Of a stretch of DNA of 34,158 nt, positions 1 to 7,585 are shown piece by piece; the first letter of the stretch is position 1, and every line of letters starts with the position of its first letter. The DNA is from an uncultured Collinsella sp. (lineage in GTDB: Bacteria; Actinomycetota; Coriobacteriia; Coriobacteriales; Coriobacteriaceae): contig CABUUJ010000020.1 of the NCBI GenBank assembly GCA_902494715.1, positions 1 to 34,158 on the forward strand, given 5' to 3'. The notes under the pieces were generated by a model that made no database searches, had not been told where the DNA came from, and saw only the letters and a program-made list of their open reading frames with translations. Position numbers and translations under genes: made by a program.

Positions 1-13
1 GGGGGGGGGGGGG
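1..13. other. 13-base G homopolymer at the window edge
   Basis: The first 13 bases are all G. Nothing around them explains a natural homopolymer of this length. A run of G at the very end of a sequence is a common artefact of two-colour sequencing chemistry, so this may mark a contig end. This is an inference. Confidence 0.5.
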
Positions 14-41
14 AGATGTGGCGTTTCCGCAGATAAAACCG

Positions 42-68
42 ACCAAAATAAACCTGTCCCTTTTTGGT
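42..68. repeat. Short palindromic repeat (REP-C) with GACAGG loop
   Basis: Arms ACCAAAA (42-48) and TTTTGGT (62-68) enclose a loop that reads GGGACAGGTTTA on the minus strand. The same GACAGGTT loop with CCAAA/TTTGG arms recurs at 18665-18696. The GACAGG core is shared with the larger REP-A elements. Confidence 0.5.
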
Positions 69-118
69 AGGTGGAGAATGGGGTAAAGTAAGTGGCGGTT
101 AACTAGAGGAGGCTTGCT

Positions 119-319
119 ATGGCACCTATCGATATTGTTGTACTGGCTGTTATCGGTATTGCGTTTGTCGCGGTATGCGTGCGCATCTACCGCAAGGGTA
201 CCTGCGCCGACTGCGCTCAGGGTGGCGTTTGCACGGGGCATTGTTCCAACAAAAAGACGTGCGCCGCGCTTAAGGGCGTAGACAAAATCGCCGAAGACTT
301 GGGCCGCGGTATTCATTAG
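119..319 (+). CDS. FeoB-associated Cys-rich membrane protein
   Basis: This 66-residue peptide has one N-terminal membrane segment (about residues 5-23) followed by a short cytoplasmic tail. The tail holds five cysteines (29, 32, 38, 42, 48) among basic residues. That matches the FeoB-associated Cys-rich family, small proteins usually encoded just after feoB and thought to assist ferrous iron uptake. The ribosome site AGAGGAGG lies a few bases before the ATG. No feoA or feoB is visible; if present it would lie upstream of the window, which starts only 118 bases earlier. The family call is recognition from size, topology and Cys pattern. A direct role in iron transport is inferred. Confidence 0.75.
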   Translation: MAPIDIVVLAVIGIAFVAVCVRIYRKGTCADCAQGGVCTGHCSNKKTCAALKGVDKIAEDLGRGIH

Positions 320-421
320 TCGACCGGCGTTTGGGCATGTTTGACTACGGATACGGCAGTTGCTGATACAATAAGTACGTTAGCAACTGCCGCCGAGCGG
401 CTCAAACGAAAGGAAGCCTGT

Positions 422-2371
422 ATGGAGTCCTCCGCCTACCCGATGCTCTTTAGTCCGATCAAGGTCGGTACGACCGAGGTCAAGAACCGCGTCTTTATGC
501 CGCCGGTGTCCACGAACCTGGCCGATCATGGCTATGTGACCGACGACTTGGTCGATCATTACCGTGCCCGTGCCAAGGGCGGCGTTGGCCTCATCATTAC
601 CGAGGTCGTGACGGTCGAGCCCACCTATACCTATCTGCCGGGTGACATGTGCTGCTACGACGACACGTTTATCCCCGGTTGGGAAAAGCTCGCCGCGGCC
701 GTCCACGAGTACGGCTGCAAGATCATGCCGCAGCTCTTCCACCCCGCCTACATGGCCTTTAACATCCCGGGCACGCCGCGCCTGATTGCTCCGTCCTTTG
801 TGGGCCCGTCCTATGCTCGCGAGGCGCCGCGTCCCATCACGGTCGATGAGACTCACGAGCTCACGCATCAGTTTGGCGACGCTGCCGTGCGTATGCAGAA
901 GGCCGGCGTCGATGGCGTCGAGGTCCATGCGGCGCACGCCCACGGCATGCTCGGCGGCTTTTTGACCCCGCTCTACAACAAGCGTACCGATGAGTACGGC
1001 GGCTCGCTCGACGCCCGCATGCGCTTTTTGCTCGAGGTCATCGCCGAGATTCGCGAGCGCTGCGGCAAGGACTTTATCATCGACGTTCGTATCTCGGGTG
1101 ATGAGTACACCGATGGCGGCCTGACCCTCAACGACATGATCTACGTCTCGCGTCGCCTGGAGAAGGCCGGCGTCGACATGATTCACGTGTCGGGCGGCAC
1201 CACCATCAAGCGCGGCTCTGCGATTCCCGCCGCCGGCACGCAGCAGGCCTCGCACGCCGCTTGCTCGCGTGAGATTAAGAAGCACGTGAACATTCCCGTC
1301 GCCACCGTCGGCCGCATTAACGAGGCATGGATTGCCGAAGAGCTGATCGAGGACGGCGCTGCCGACATCTGCATGATGGGTCGCGCCAATCTGTGCGATG
1401 CCGAGTTCTGCAACAAGGCCGCTGCCGGCAACGCCGACGACATCCGCCCCTGCATCGGCTGCCTGCGCTGCCTGAACGGCATTATGTTTGGCAAGCGCAT
1501 CTCCTGCACCGTCAACCCGGACGTGGAGCGCGACGAGGCCGGCTACGAGCCTGCCGCTGAGGCCAAGAACGTACTGGTTGTGGGCGCCGGTCCCGCGGGC
1601 ATGGAGGCGGCGTTCATTGCCGCCAAGCGCGGTCACAACGTGGTGCTCGTGGATAAGCAGGACGAACCGGGCGGCGAGATGCGTATCGCAGCCGTTCCGC
1701 CGGCAAAGCAGGAACTCACCCGCGTGATCAAGTATCAGTATCGCCGTCTTGCTGAGGCGGGCGTGAAGTGCGTCTTTGGTACCGAGCTCTCGGCCGAGGA
1801 CATTCAGCGTGACTACGCCGGCTACGAGGTCGTCCTGGCTTATGGCGCCGAGCCCATCGCTCCGGCCTTCATGCAGGGCTTTAAGCAGGTTATGACGGCC
1901 GACGACCTGCTGGGCGGCAAGGCTTTTCCGGGCAAGAAGATCGTCATCGTGGGCGGCGGCACCGTCGGTTGCGAGACGGCCGACTACTTGGCCCCGCTGG
2001 TCAATGATCTGTCGCCGGCCAACCGCGATGTCACCGTCATCGAGATGACCAAGACGCTCGCCGCCAACGAGGGCGGTGCCGGCCGCGCGGTGCTCATCAC
2101 GCGCATGCTTTCCAAGGGCGTTCACGTGCTGACCGAGGCCAAGGTGACCGAGATTACCGAGGACACCATCAGCTACGAAAAGGACGGCGAGGTCCACACC
2201 ATCACCGGTGCCGATACGCTGGTGCTTGCCATGGGCTATCGTCCCAACACCAAGCTTGCCGACGACCTTGCCGCTGCCGGCGTTACCACCCACGTGCTGG
2301 GTGACGCCAACAAGTGCGGCAACATCCGCGACGCTATCGGCGACGGCTACAAGGTTGCCTGCGAGCTCTAG
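422..2371 (+). CDS. NADH:flavin oxidoreductase, old yellow enzyme / 2,4-dienoyl-CoA reductase family
   Basis: This is a 649-residue three-part flavoenzyme. An FMN-binding TIM barrel (about 1-335) is followed by a Cys cluster at C344, C347, C350 and C362 that should hold a 4Fe-4S centre. An FAD-binding segment follows (VVGAGPAGMEAA, near 385), then an NAD(P)-binding segment (IVGGGTVGCE, near 508). The family includes FadH dienoyl-CoA reductase and the BaiCD/BaiH bile-acid enzymes; it reduces activated C=C bonds with NAD(P)H. The substrate cannot be read from sequence. The start at 422 is chosen because AAAGGAAG lies just upstream; an in-frame TTG at 341 would add 27 residues without a good ribosome site. 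Oddity: the usual H-G-A-H-G-Y active-site stretch reads HAAHAHGML, one residue longer and without the tyrosine. It is cytoplasmic and appears monocistronic. Confidence 0.88.
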   Translation: MESSAYPMLFSPIKVGTTEVKNRVFMPPVSTNLADHGYVTDDLVDHYRARAKGGVGLIITEVVTVEPTYTYLPGDMCCYDDTFIPGWEKLAAAVHEYGCKIMPQLFHPAYMAFNIPGTPRLIAPSFVGPSYAREAPRPITVDETHELTHQFGDAAVRMQKAGVDGVEVHAAHAHGMLGGFLTPLYNKRTDEYGGSLDARMRFLLEVIAEIRERCGKDFIIDVRISGDEYTDGGLTLNDMIYVSRRLEKAGVDMIHVSGGTTIKRGSAIPAAGTQQASHAACSREIKKHVNIPVATVGRINEAWIAEELIEDGAADICMMGRANLCDAEFCNKAAAGNADDIRPCIGCLRCLNGIMFGKRISCTVNPDVERDEAGYEPAAEAKNVLVVGAGPAGMEAAFIAAKRGHNVVLVDKQDEPGGEMRIAAVPPAKQELTRVIKYQYRRLAEAGVKCVFGTELSAEDIQRDYAGYEVVLAYGAEPIAPAFMQGFKQVMTADDLLGGKAFPGKKIVIVGGGTVGCETADYLAPLVNDLSPANRDVTVIEMTKTLAANEGGAGRAVLITRMLSKGVHVLTEAKVTEITEDTISYEKDGEVHTITGADTLVLAMGYRPNTKLADDLAAAGVTTHVLGDANKCGNIRDAIGDGYKVACEL

Positions 2372-2397
2372 TCAACCCCTTTGCACCAATCGATTGC

Positions 2398-2436
2398 AAA
2401 AAGCGGCGGCTGCCCTGTGTGTTGGGCAGCCGCCGC
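2398..2436 (-). terminator. Rho-independent terminator, minus strand
   Basis: A perfect 13-bp GC-rich stem (2403-2415 with 2424-2436, 8-nt loop) is followed on the minus strand by five T (A at 2398-2402). The T tract shows it serves minus-strand transcripts. It may also stop the plus-strand oxidoreductase transcript, which ends 30 bases earlier, but that side lacks a T tract. Confidence 0.8.
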
Positions 2437-2560
2437 CTGCGTTCGACGGGAAGGCGCAGATAGTCCGATTAGGGCCCAGGAGCTCCTTGACCTTGGCGAT
2501 GATGGCCTCGTCGGTGGCGTTGGCAAAGAAGTACTCCTGGAACGGTTTTCGTCTTGCAGG
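2437..2560 (-). pseudogene. Remnant of the 3' end of an unidentified gene
   Basis: Just downstream of the minus-strand ATPase stop, one minus-strand frame reads like a real protein tail (FQEYFFANATDEAIIAKV, then KELLGP). Its codons are the GC-rich set used by the housekeeping genes here. It has no start codon or ribosome site of its own and runs straight into the minus-strand terminator at 2398-2436. I read it as the surviving end of an older gene that used this terminator before the ATPase gene arrived. The product is not recognised. The call rests on codon use and context only. Confidence 0.35.
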
Positions 2561-2573
2561 GCAGTTACCGTTT

Positions 2574-3665
2574 CTACAGTTCAACTTCCAGTTCGGCTTT
2601 GTGCTTGTAGAGGTAGTCGCGCATGTAGGGGATGGCAAATGAGACCTTGCCGTACGAGGGAGCCTCGATAATCGATTCTCTTAACAGGCGGCTGCGGACG
2701 GAACTCACCTGTTGAGGCGTTTTGTTTAGGGCATCGGCAACCATGCTGGTCGAGCTCGTCTGCCCCAAAGACGCCATGCTCAGCAGATAAGCGATGCACG
2801 TGGGCGGAATGCACTGCAGCGCGGGCTCAATCACCATGGCGCAGAAGCGTTCGCGTGCCGTTGCAATGCCGCGCTCGGCTTCTTCTTCTCCAATAATCGC
2901 TGTATGTGCGCGTCTCGCCAACTGCCATGCGTAGTATCCAACGAGTTGGATCATGAAAGGATAGCCTTGCGTTGCCTCGGCAAGTTGGCCGGCAATACCT
3001 GGCTGCAACTCCATGCCAGACGCTTCAATGGTTTCCTCGAGGGAGTACGACACTTCGGTTACTGCCACAGCCTTCAGGTCAAAGGGGAGGGTACGGCGCA
3101 AAAACGTAAGTGTCTTTCCGTTGATGATGCTTTCAATCATCGAAGGCAGCCCAGCAAAAACAAAGGCGATATCAAGGTCTTCGCCGATAACCTGCTGAAT
3201 CGCAATGGAGAGCGTTCGGACCTCATCGAGCTCTGCGTCTTGAACCTCGTCGAGAGTGATGAGCAGGCCGTTTCCATTCTTGGTTATTGTCTGTCTCATG
3301 GCGTCGCGTAGCGATGGGCCGATTCGCTCAATGTCTATGCTGCCGATGGATATGCCAGCTACGGTGGGCTCAAATCTGGCGTGTTTGGCCTGGAATTTGG
3401 GCTGCAGCTGTTCGAGAATGCGCTGGCAAAGTCCCTCGGTTGCGACCTCTTTTATGACCGTCCAGCCACGGCTTTGCGCCAAACGTGAGCACTCGTCAAG
3501 GAGGACCGTCTTGCCCGTTCCACGGACGCCGGCTATGCGCATTAGGCGCCCAGGGGCACCAGGCCCGTTGGTGAGGCCTTCACTGAATTCTTCGAGTACA
3601 TCTTCGCGGCCGATAATCGTGGGAGGTGTTTTACCTGCTGTGGGCTTAAAAGGGTTTGTTTGCAT
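2574..3665 (-). CDS. AAA-type ATPase with C-terminal winged helix
   Basis: This 363-residue protein has a Walker A motif GVRGTGKT (46-53), a Walker B LLITLDE (D139, E140) and a sensor-like segment FVFAGLP near 170. A lid region follows (QGYPFMIQLVGYYAW, 233-247), then a probable winged helix (about 290-355). The layout is that of the Orc1/AAA_16-like ATPases found as stand-alone accessory genes in many bacteria; their targets are mostly unknown. The ATG at 3665 is preferred because AAAGGTGG lies 5 bases upstream; the in-frame GTG at 3674 overlaps that ribosome site. Base composition is lower in GC and more mixed in codons than the flanking genes, which suggests acquisition. Six 10-bp repeats sit directly upstream. 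Confidence 0.75.
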   Translation of the reverse strand: MQTNPFKPTAGKTPPTIIGREDVLEEFSEGLTNGPGAPGRLMRIAGVRGTGKTVLLDECSRLAQSRGWTVIKEVATEGLCQRILEQLQPKFQAKHARFEPTVAGISIGSIDIERIGPSLRDAMRQTITKNGNGLLITLDEVQDAELDEVRTLSIAIQQVIGEDLDIAFVFAGLPSMIESIINGKTLTFLRRTLPFDLKAVAVTEVSYSLEETIEASGMELQPGIAGQLAEATQGYPFMIQLVGYYAWQLARRAHTAIIGEEEAERGIATARERFCAMVIEPALQCIPPTCIAYLLSMASLGQTSSTSMVADALNKTPQQVSSVRSRLLRESIIEAPSYGKVSFAIPYMRDYLYKHKAELEVEL

Positions 3666-3687
3666 GTGAGCCACCTTTGCTCAAGAT

Positions 3688-3747
3688 ATAGCAAAGTATA
3701 GCAAGATATAGCAAAGTATAGTGAGATATAGCAACGTATAGCGCTGT
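3688..3747. repeat. Six tandem 10-bp repeats upstream of the ATPase gene
   Basis: Six consecutive decamers all begin with ATAG: ATAGCAAAGT, ATAGCAAGAT, ATAGCAAAGT, ATAGTGAGAT, ATAGCAACGT and ATAGCGCTGT. They end about 20 bases before the ATPase start. Ten bases is close to one helical turn, so a bound protein would contact one face. On the minus strand the repeats contain several TATACT/TATATC sequences that could act as -10 elements. They look like iterated binding sites, perhaps for the ATPase's own winged helix (inference). Confidence 0.7.
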
Positions 3748-3864
3748 TCGCGGGTTCTTACGGTGGTGCTATTTTCCGAATGCCGCGCGGATAAAGCGCT
3801 GGGCGAACAGCTTGTTGGCAACTCACGAGGGCTCGGGGTGCCAATTTGGGATGGAGTAGTGCTG

Positions 3865-4027
3865 TGCCACGAAAAGGGCCTATCTACTACGTTTAAGCCG
3901 CAGGGGTCAACCATAGTCGGCTTTTTTCGAAAATCGACAAGCTATCTACCTGCGGTTTTGTTTTCACGGTTTTCGGTATGGCCGAGGCTATCCGTGTTAA
4001 CGTAGTAGATGGGCCACTTTTGTGGCA
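3865..4027. repeat. 163-bp nested inverted-repeat element (MITE-like)
   Basis: Outer arms of 29 bp (3865-3893 and 3999-4027) match at 25 positions; the best part is ATCTACTACGTT against AACGTAGTAGAT. Inside lie CCGCAGG (3897-3903) and CCTGCGG (3951-3957), and a central GTCG...TTTTCGAAAA...CGAC palindrome. No convincing reading frame is present. The size and terminal inverted repeats resemble a miniature inverted-repeat element or a large REP composite. The rest of the 3666-4226 gap holds the decamers, a second inverted repeat and otherwise nothing I can identify. Confidence 0.65.
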
Positions 4028-4086
4028 AGGGGGCCGATCTGCGGGCCAGGGTAGCTAAAAGAGCCCCGTCCCAAAAAGACTGTTGG

Positions 4087-4155
4087 AAGTTGCGGTGGAG
4101 TAGTTCCTGTTTTTGCTGCTGAAGGCCTTGAGCAGGAACTATTCCACCGCAACTT
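4087..4155. repeat. Inverted repeat with 23-bp arms
   Basis: Arms at 4087-4109 and 4133-4155 are complementary at 22 of 23 positions, the exception being a G-T pair, with a 23-nt spacer. The core reads TTGCGGTGGA.TAGTTCCTG. As RNA it would form a very stable hairpin about 70 bases before the GntR gene. It could be a repeat element, an end-of-element marker or a leader hairpin. Confidence 0.7.
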
Positions 4156-4226
4156 ATGAGGGGGCGGGGGATGCGATAGTATTGCATGGTGGTATTCGAT
4201 TAACCGAGGCTTCATCCGAGGGCTTT

Positions 4227-4916
4227 ATGGAACAGCAGCATTATCAGAGCCTGCAAGACCAGGCGTACAACGCATTGCGGTCCAAGATCATCTATGCCGA
4301 GCTCAAGCCCGGCACGCGCCTTTCGGCGATTGGCCTGGAAAAGGAGACGGGAATCGGGCGCACGCCCATTCGCGAGTCCTTTGTGCGCCTGCGTGAGCAG
4401 GAGCTGGTGGAAACGCGTCCCAAAAGCGGCACCTATGTCTCGAAAATCAGCATGGAACGCGCCGAAAACGCCTGCTTTTTGCGCGAGAAGCTCGAGAGAA
4501 GCGTGCTTATTAAATGCTGTTCGGCCGCTTCGCCCGAGCAAAAGCAGCGGCTTGAGCAGATTCTTACCGAGTCCGAGTCGCTCGACCATGGCGAAACGCG
4601 CCGTTTCTTTGACCTGGATAACCTGTTCCATGAGACATGTTTTGAGATTGCCGGTCGTCACATGTTGTGGGATTGGATGAAGAGCATCAACACGCATTTT
4701 GAGCGATACAACTGGTTGCGTATGGTGTCGCAGGATCTGGATTGGGAGCCGATTCGTCGGCAGCATCGCCGGATTCTCGAGGCCATTAAGAGGGGCGATA
4801 CCGATGCGGCGAGTTATCTGGCAGAGACGCACTTGCACCTGATGCCCGAGGAGCAGGGCCCGGTTATTGCCTTGCATCCCGACTATTTTGAGCTGTCTAA
4901 AGACTCGGCTATCTAG
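4227..4916 (+). CDS. GntR family transcriptional regulator, FadR/FCD subfamily
   Basis: This 229-residue regulator has an N-terminal winged helix (about 1-70; GRTPIRESFVRL recognition region, then ETRPKSGTYVS wing). An all-helical FCD ligand domain follows (about 78-210), with FDLDNLFHETCFEIAGR and HRRILEAIKRGD. The Asp and His residues in those stretches are the usual metal/ligand set of the FCD fold. Members sense small carboxylates or sugar acids and usually repress nearby catabolic genes, but no such operon is next to it. The start at 4227 (GAGGG upstream) is preferred; the longer frame from 4113 would translate through the inverted repeat. A TAGTAT hexamer at 4177-4182 in TGCGATAGTAT could be its -10; the same 11-mer occurs before glnA. 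Confidence 0.85.
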   Translation: MEQQHYQSLQDQAYNALRSKIIYAELKPGTRLSAIGLEKETGIGRTPIRESFVRLREQELVETRPKSGTYVSKISMERAENACFLREKLERSVLIKCCSAASPEQKQRLEQILTESESLDHGETRRFFDLDNLFHETCFEIAGRHMLWDWMKSINTHFERYNWLRMVSQDLDWEPIRRQHRRILEAIKRGDTDAASYLAETHLHLMPEEQGPVIALHPDYFELSKDSAI

Positions 4917-5040
4917 CCCATTATCGCATCTGCTCGAGACGCAAAAACGATGCTTCTCACCTACAGCGTTTTGCAACCGAGATTTTTAAAAAATGCCTAA
5001 AATGGCTCAGGCTGCCAACAATTGGGAAACGGGGTGCGCT

Positions 5041-6063
5041 ATGGCGCAGATGAGAATCAAGGACATTGCCGCCGAGGCGGGCGTGAGTCCGGCCACTGTC
5101 TCGCGCTATCTCAACAACCGCCCCGGGCAAATGACCGAGGAAACCCGTGCTCGCATCGCGGCGGTCATCGAGCGCACCGGCTATCGCCCGCGTGCCGCCG
5201 CGCGCAATCTGCGCAGCTCGCGTACCAACCTCATCGGTGTGATCCTGGCCGACATCGCCAACCCGTTCTCGAGCGCCATGCTCGAAGGGCTTTCCGCCAG
5301 CGCCGCCGCGCGCGGCTGCTCGCTCATGACGGCCATTAGCGGCAACGACCCCGTCAAGGAGGCCGAGTCGCTCACCAGACTTATCGATGCCGGCGTGGAC
5401 GGTCTGGTCGTCAACACCTGTGGCGGCAACGACAAGGCGATCGCCGCGGCCGCGGGGCGCCTGCCCGTTGTGCTGCTTGACCGCGATGTTGCCGCCGGCG
5501 GTGTCGATCTGGTGACATCTAACAACCGCGAGCTGGTTGCCGGCTTGGTAGGCGCCTTGGCTACCGCCGGCAGCGAGCGCCTGTGCCTGCTCACCGAGGC
5601 AAGCGACGATAGCCCCGCGCGTCGCGAGCGCGCCGAGGCCTTTGCCGACGAGCTTTCGCGCCGCGGCCTTGCGGGCGAGGTCGTCACCTTGGCCGATGGT
5701 GGCGCCTCGGGTGTCGGCCGCTTGGACGAGACCATCCGCGGCTATGCAGGCAAAAAGCTCGGCCTCATTGCCGTCAACGGTCTGGTCTTCCTGCGTTTGA
5801 CCGAGGCGCTGGCGCAGCTTGGTCCCTCGCTGCCGGCGGGGCTCAAGATCGCGACGTTTGACGACTATCCCTGGAATCACGTGCTCTTTGGCGGCGTCAC
5901 CACGGCAGCGCAAGACACCCTTACCATTGCCGAGCGCGTAGTCGAGCGCCTGTCCGAGCGCATCGACGTCGTTACCACCACGGTGGGCGATGCCGCAAAG
6001 CTGGCGCCCAAACGCATCGAGATCCCCGGCCACATCGAACACCGCGCCTCGACCTCACGCTAG
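5041..6063 (+). CDS. LacI family transcriptional regulator
   Basis: This 340-residue protein starts with a LacI helix-turn-helix and hinge (IKDIAAEAGVSPATVSRYLN, then PRAAARNLRSSRTNLIGVI). The periplasmic-binding-like effector domain follows (about 62-340). Members bind palindromic operators as dimers and respond to sugars or nucleosides. The effector is unknown, because no sugar operon is adjacent. The ATG at 5041 fits the domain start; an in-frame ATG at 4993 would add 16 residues unlike the family. An imperfect GCAAAAACG/CGTTTTGC inverted repeat at 4941-4974, just upstream, could be an autoregulatory site or a weak terminator of the GntR gene. The coding sequence is strongly GC-rich, like the housekeeping genes. 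Confidence 0.9.
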   Translation: MAQMRIKDIAAEAGVSPATVSRYLNNRPGQMTEETRARIAAVIERTGYRPRAAARNLRSSRTNLIGVILADIANPFSSAMLEGLSASAAARGCSLMTAISGNDPVKEAESLTRLIDAGVDGLVVNTCGGNDKAIAAAAGRLPVVLLDRDVAAGGVDLVTSNNRELVAGLVGALATAGSERLCLLTEASDDSPARRERAEAFADELSRRGLAGEVVTLADGGASGVGRLDETIRGYAGKKLGLIAVNGLVFLRLTEALAQLGPSLPAGLKIATFDDYPWNHVLFGGVTTAAQDTLTIAERVVERLSERIDVVTTTVGDAAKLAPKRIEIPGHIEHRASTSR

Positions 6064-6116
6064 CCGCTCGTTCGTAACTGCCTGTTCGCACACGTTTTTT
6101 GAGCGCTTGATACGCT

Positions 6117-6150
6117 TTAACTCTGCGGAAACATTTTTCTGCGATAGTAT
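6117..6150 (+). promoter_or_regulatory. Putative glnA promoter with a GlnR-box-like site
   Basis: TTAAC (6117-6121), a 6-base gap and GAAAC (6128-6132) match the a-n6-b form of the actinobacterial GlnR box (GTNAC-n6-GAAAC) except for the first base. A TAGTAT (6145-6150) could be the -10. There is no good -35, and the box sits where an activator would replace it. The putative GlnR is encoded just after glnA. One half-box only, so this is suggestive. Confidence 0.35.
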
Positions 6151-6197
6151 CTGCGATATAGACCAGTCGAAACCCGCCCGAAAGAAAGGGGAGCGAC

Positions 6198-7535
6198 ATG
6201 AACCAGCAGAACATCGATTACGTACTCCGCTCCGTAGAGCAGCGTGACATCCGCTTTGTGCGTCTGTGGTTTGTCGACATTCTCGGCCGCCTCAAGAACT
6301 TTGCCATTAGCCCCGAGGACCTCGAGGTCGCTTTTGAGGAGGGTATTGGCTTTGACGGCTCCGCCATCGAGGGCTTTGCCACGCCCGAGGAAGCCGACAT
6401 GCTGGCGTTTCCCGATGCTTCGACCTTCCAGATCCTGCCGTGGCGCCCGAGCCATAACGGCGTCGCCCGCGTGTTCTGCGATGTGTGCACCCCCGACCGC
6501 AAGCCCTTCGCCGGCGACCCGCGCGATGCCCTGCGCCGCATGTTCCGCAAGGCCGAGAAGGCTGGCTACCTGCTCAACGTGGGCGCCGAGCTGGAGTACT
6601 ATTACTTCCCCGACGAGCACACGCCCGAGCCGCTCGACAACGTGGGCTACTTCGATCTTTCGGTGAGCGATGCCGCCCGCGACCTGCGCCGCAACACGGT
6701 CCTCACGCTCGAGAAGATGTCCGTGCCCGTGGAGTACACCTTCCACGCCGCCGGCCGCTCGCAGCACGGCATGAGTCTGCGCCACGCCGAGGCCCTGAGC
6801 ATGTCCGACGCCATCACTACGGCCAAACTCATCATTAAGCAGCAGGCCTACGAGAGCGGTTGCCATGCCTCCTTTATGCCCAAGCCGTTGGCGGGCGAGG
6901 ACGGCAGCGCCATGTTTTTACATCAGTCGCTGTTCGACCACGACGGCAACAACGTCTTTTGGGGCGAGGACGACGAGAAGTACCACCTCTCCGATATCGC
7001 CAAGCACTATATGGCCGGCATCCTGGCGCATGCCCGCGAGATTAGCGCCATCACCAACCCCACGGTCAACTCGTACAAGCGCGTCACCACGGGTGGCGAC
7101 TCCGTGCCGCAGTACGCCACGTGGGGCCTGCGCAACCGCGCGAGTATGGTCCGCATTCCGGTCTACAAGCCTGGCAAGCAGCTGTCCACGCGCATCGAGC
7201 TTCGTAGTCCCGATCCCATGGCTAACCCGTATCTGGTCAACGCCGTCACGCTGGCGGCTGGTCTGGACGGCATCGAGCGCAAGCTGGAGCTCCCGCCCGA
7301 GGCCACGGCCGAGACGCTCAAGCTTACCGACCGTCAGATGGTCGAGGCCGGCTACACGCCGCTGCCTCGCTCGCTCAAAGAGGCGCTCGACGTGTTTGAG
7401 GACTCGCAGTTTATGAAGGATGCCCTCGGCGAGCACATCCATAGCTTCTTCCTCAAAAAGAAGCGCGACGAGTGGCATAAGTTTGAGTCTACGATCACCG
7501 AGTGGGAGATCAAGCACTACCTGGCGAACTCCTAA
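6198..7535 (+). CDS. glnA: Type I glutamine synthetase
   Basis: It makes glutamine from glutamate, ammonia and ATP in the cytoplasm. The 445-residue length fits the GSI-alpha class. Signatures visible are FDGSAIEGF (about 52-60), ELEYYYF (near 131), HASFMPKPLAGEDGSAMFLHQ, NPTVNSYKR (near 286, active-site loop) and RIELRSPDPMANPYL. The adenylylation-tyrosine region of the beta class is not evident, so control is probably by transcription and/or feedback. The ribosome site AAAGGGGAG lies close to the ATG at 6198. A GlnR-like regulator starts 50 bases after the stop and is probably cotranscribed. Because gatCAB is in the same region, glutamine also feeds tRNA amidation here. Confidence 0.95.
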   Translation: MNQQNIDYVLRSVEQRDIRFVRLWFVDILGRLKNFAISPEDLEVAFEEGIGFDGSAIEGFATPEEADMLAFPDASTFQILPWRPSHNGVARVFCDVCTPDRKPFAGDPRDALRRMFRKAEKAGYLLNVGAELEYYYFPDEHTPEPLDNVGYFDLSVSDAARDLRRNTVLTLEKMSVPVEYTFHAAGRSQHGMSLRHAEALSMSDAITTAKLIIKQQAYESGCHASFMPKPLAGEDGSAMFLHQSLFDHDGNNVFWGEDDEKYHLSDIAKHYMAGILAHAREISAITNPTVNSYKRVTTGGDSVPQYATWGLRNRASMVRIPVYKPGKQLSTRIELRSPDPMANPYLVNAVTLAAGLDGIERKLELPPEATAETLKLTDRQMVEAGYTPLPRSLKEALDVFEDSQFMKDALGEHIHSFFLKKKRDEWHKFESTITEWEIKHYLANS

Positions 7536-7585
7536 TCGCGCTGGCTTGTTCCAGTACGATTGAGCTCATTTCTTTGGAGGCCGAT

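Noticed and set aside
380..2293. Long minus-strand open frame opposite the oxidoreductase
   Set aside because: His/Gly/Arg-rich composition typical of the antisense of a GC-rich gene; no domain, and the plus-strand gene is certain.
422..2371. Naming the oxidoreductase baiCD or fadH
   Set aside because: The family fits, but no bile-acid genes are adjacent and the active-site tyrosine stretch differs, so no gene symbol is justified.
3763..4005. 80-codon plus-strand frame in the accessory gap
   Set aside because: It runs into the 163-bp inverted repeat and has no ribosome site. Its first 40 residues look somewhat protein-like, so it may be a relic, but the evidence is too weak to call it.
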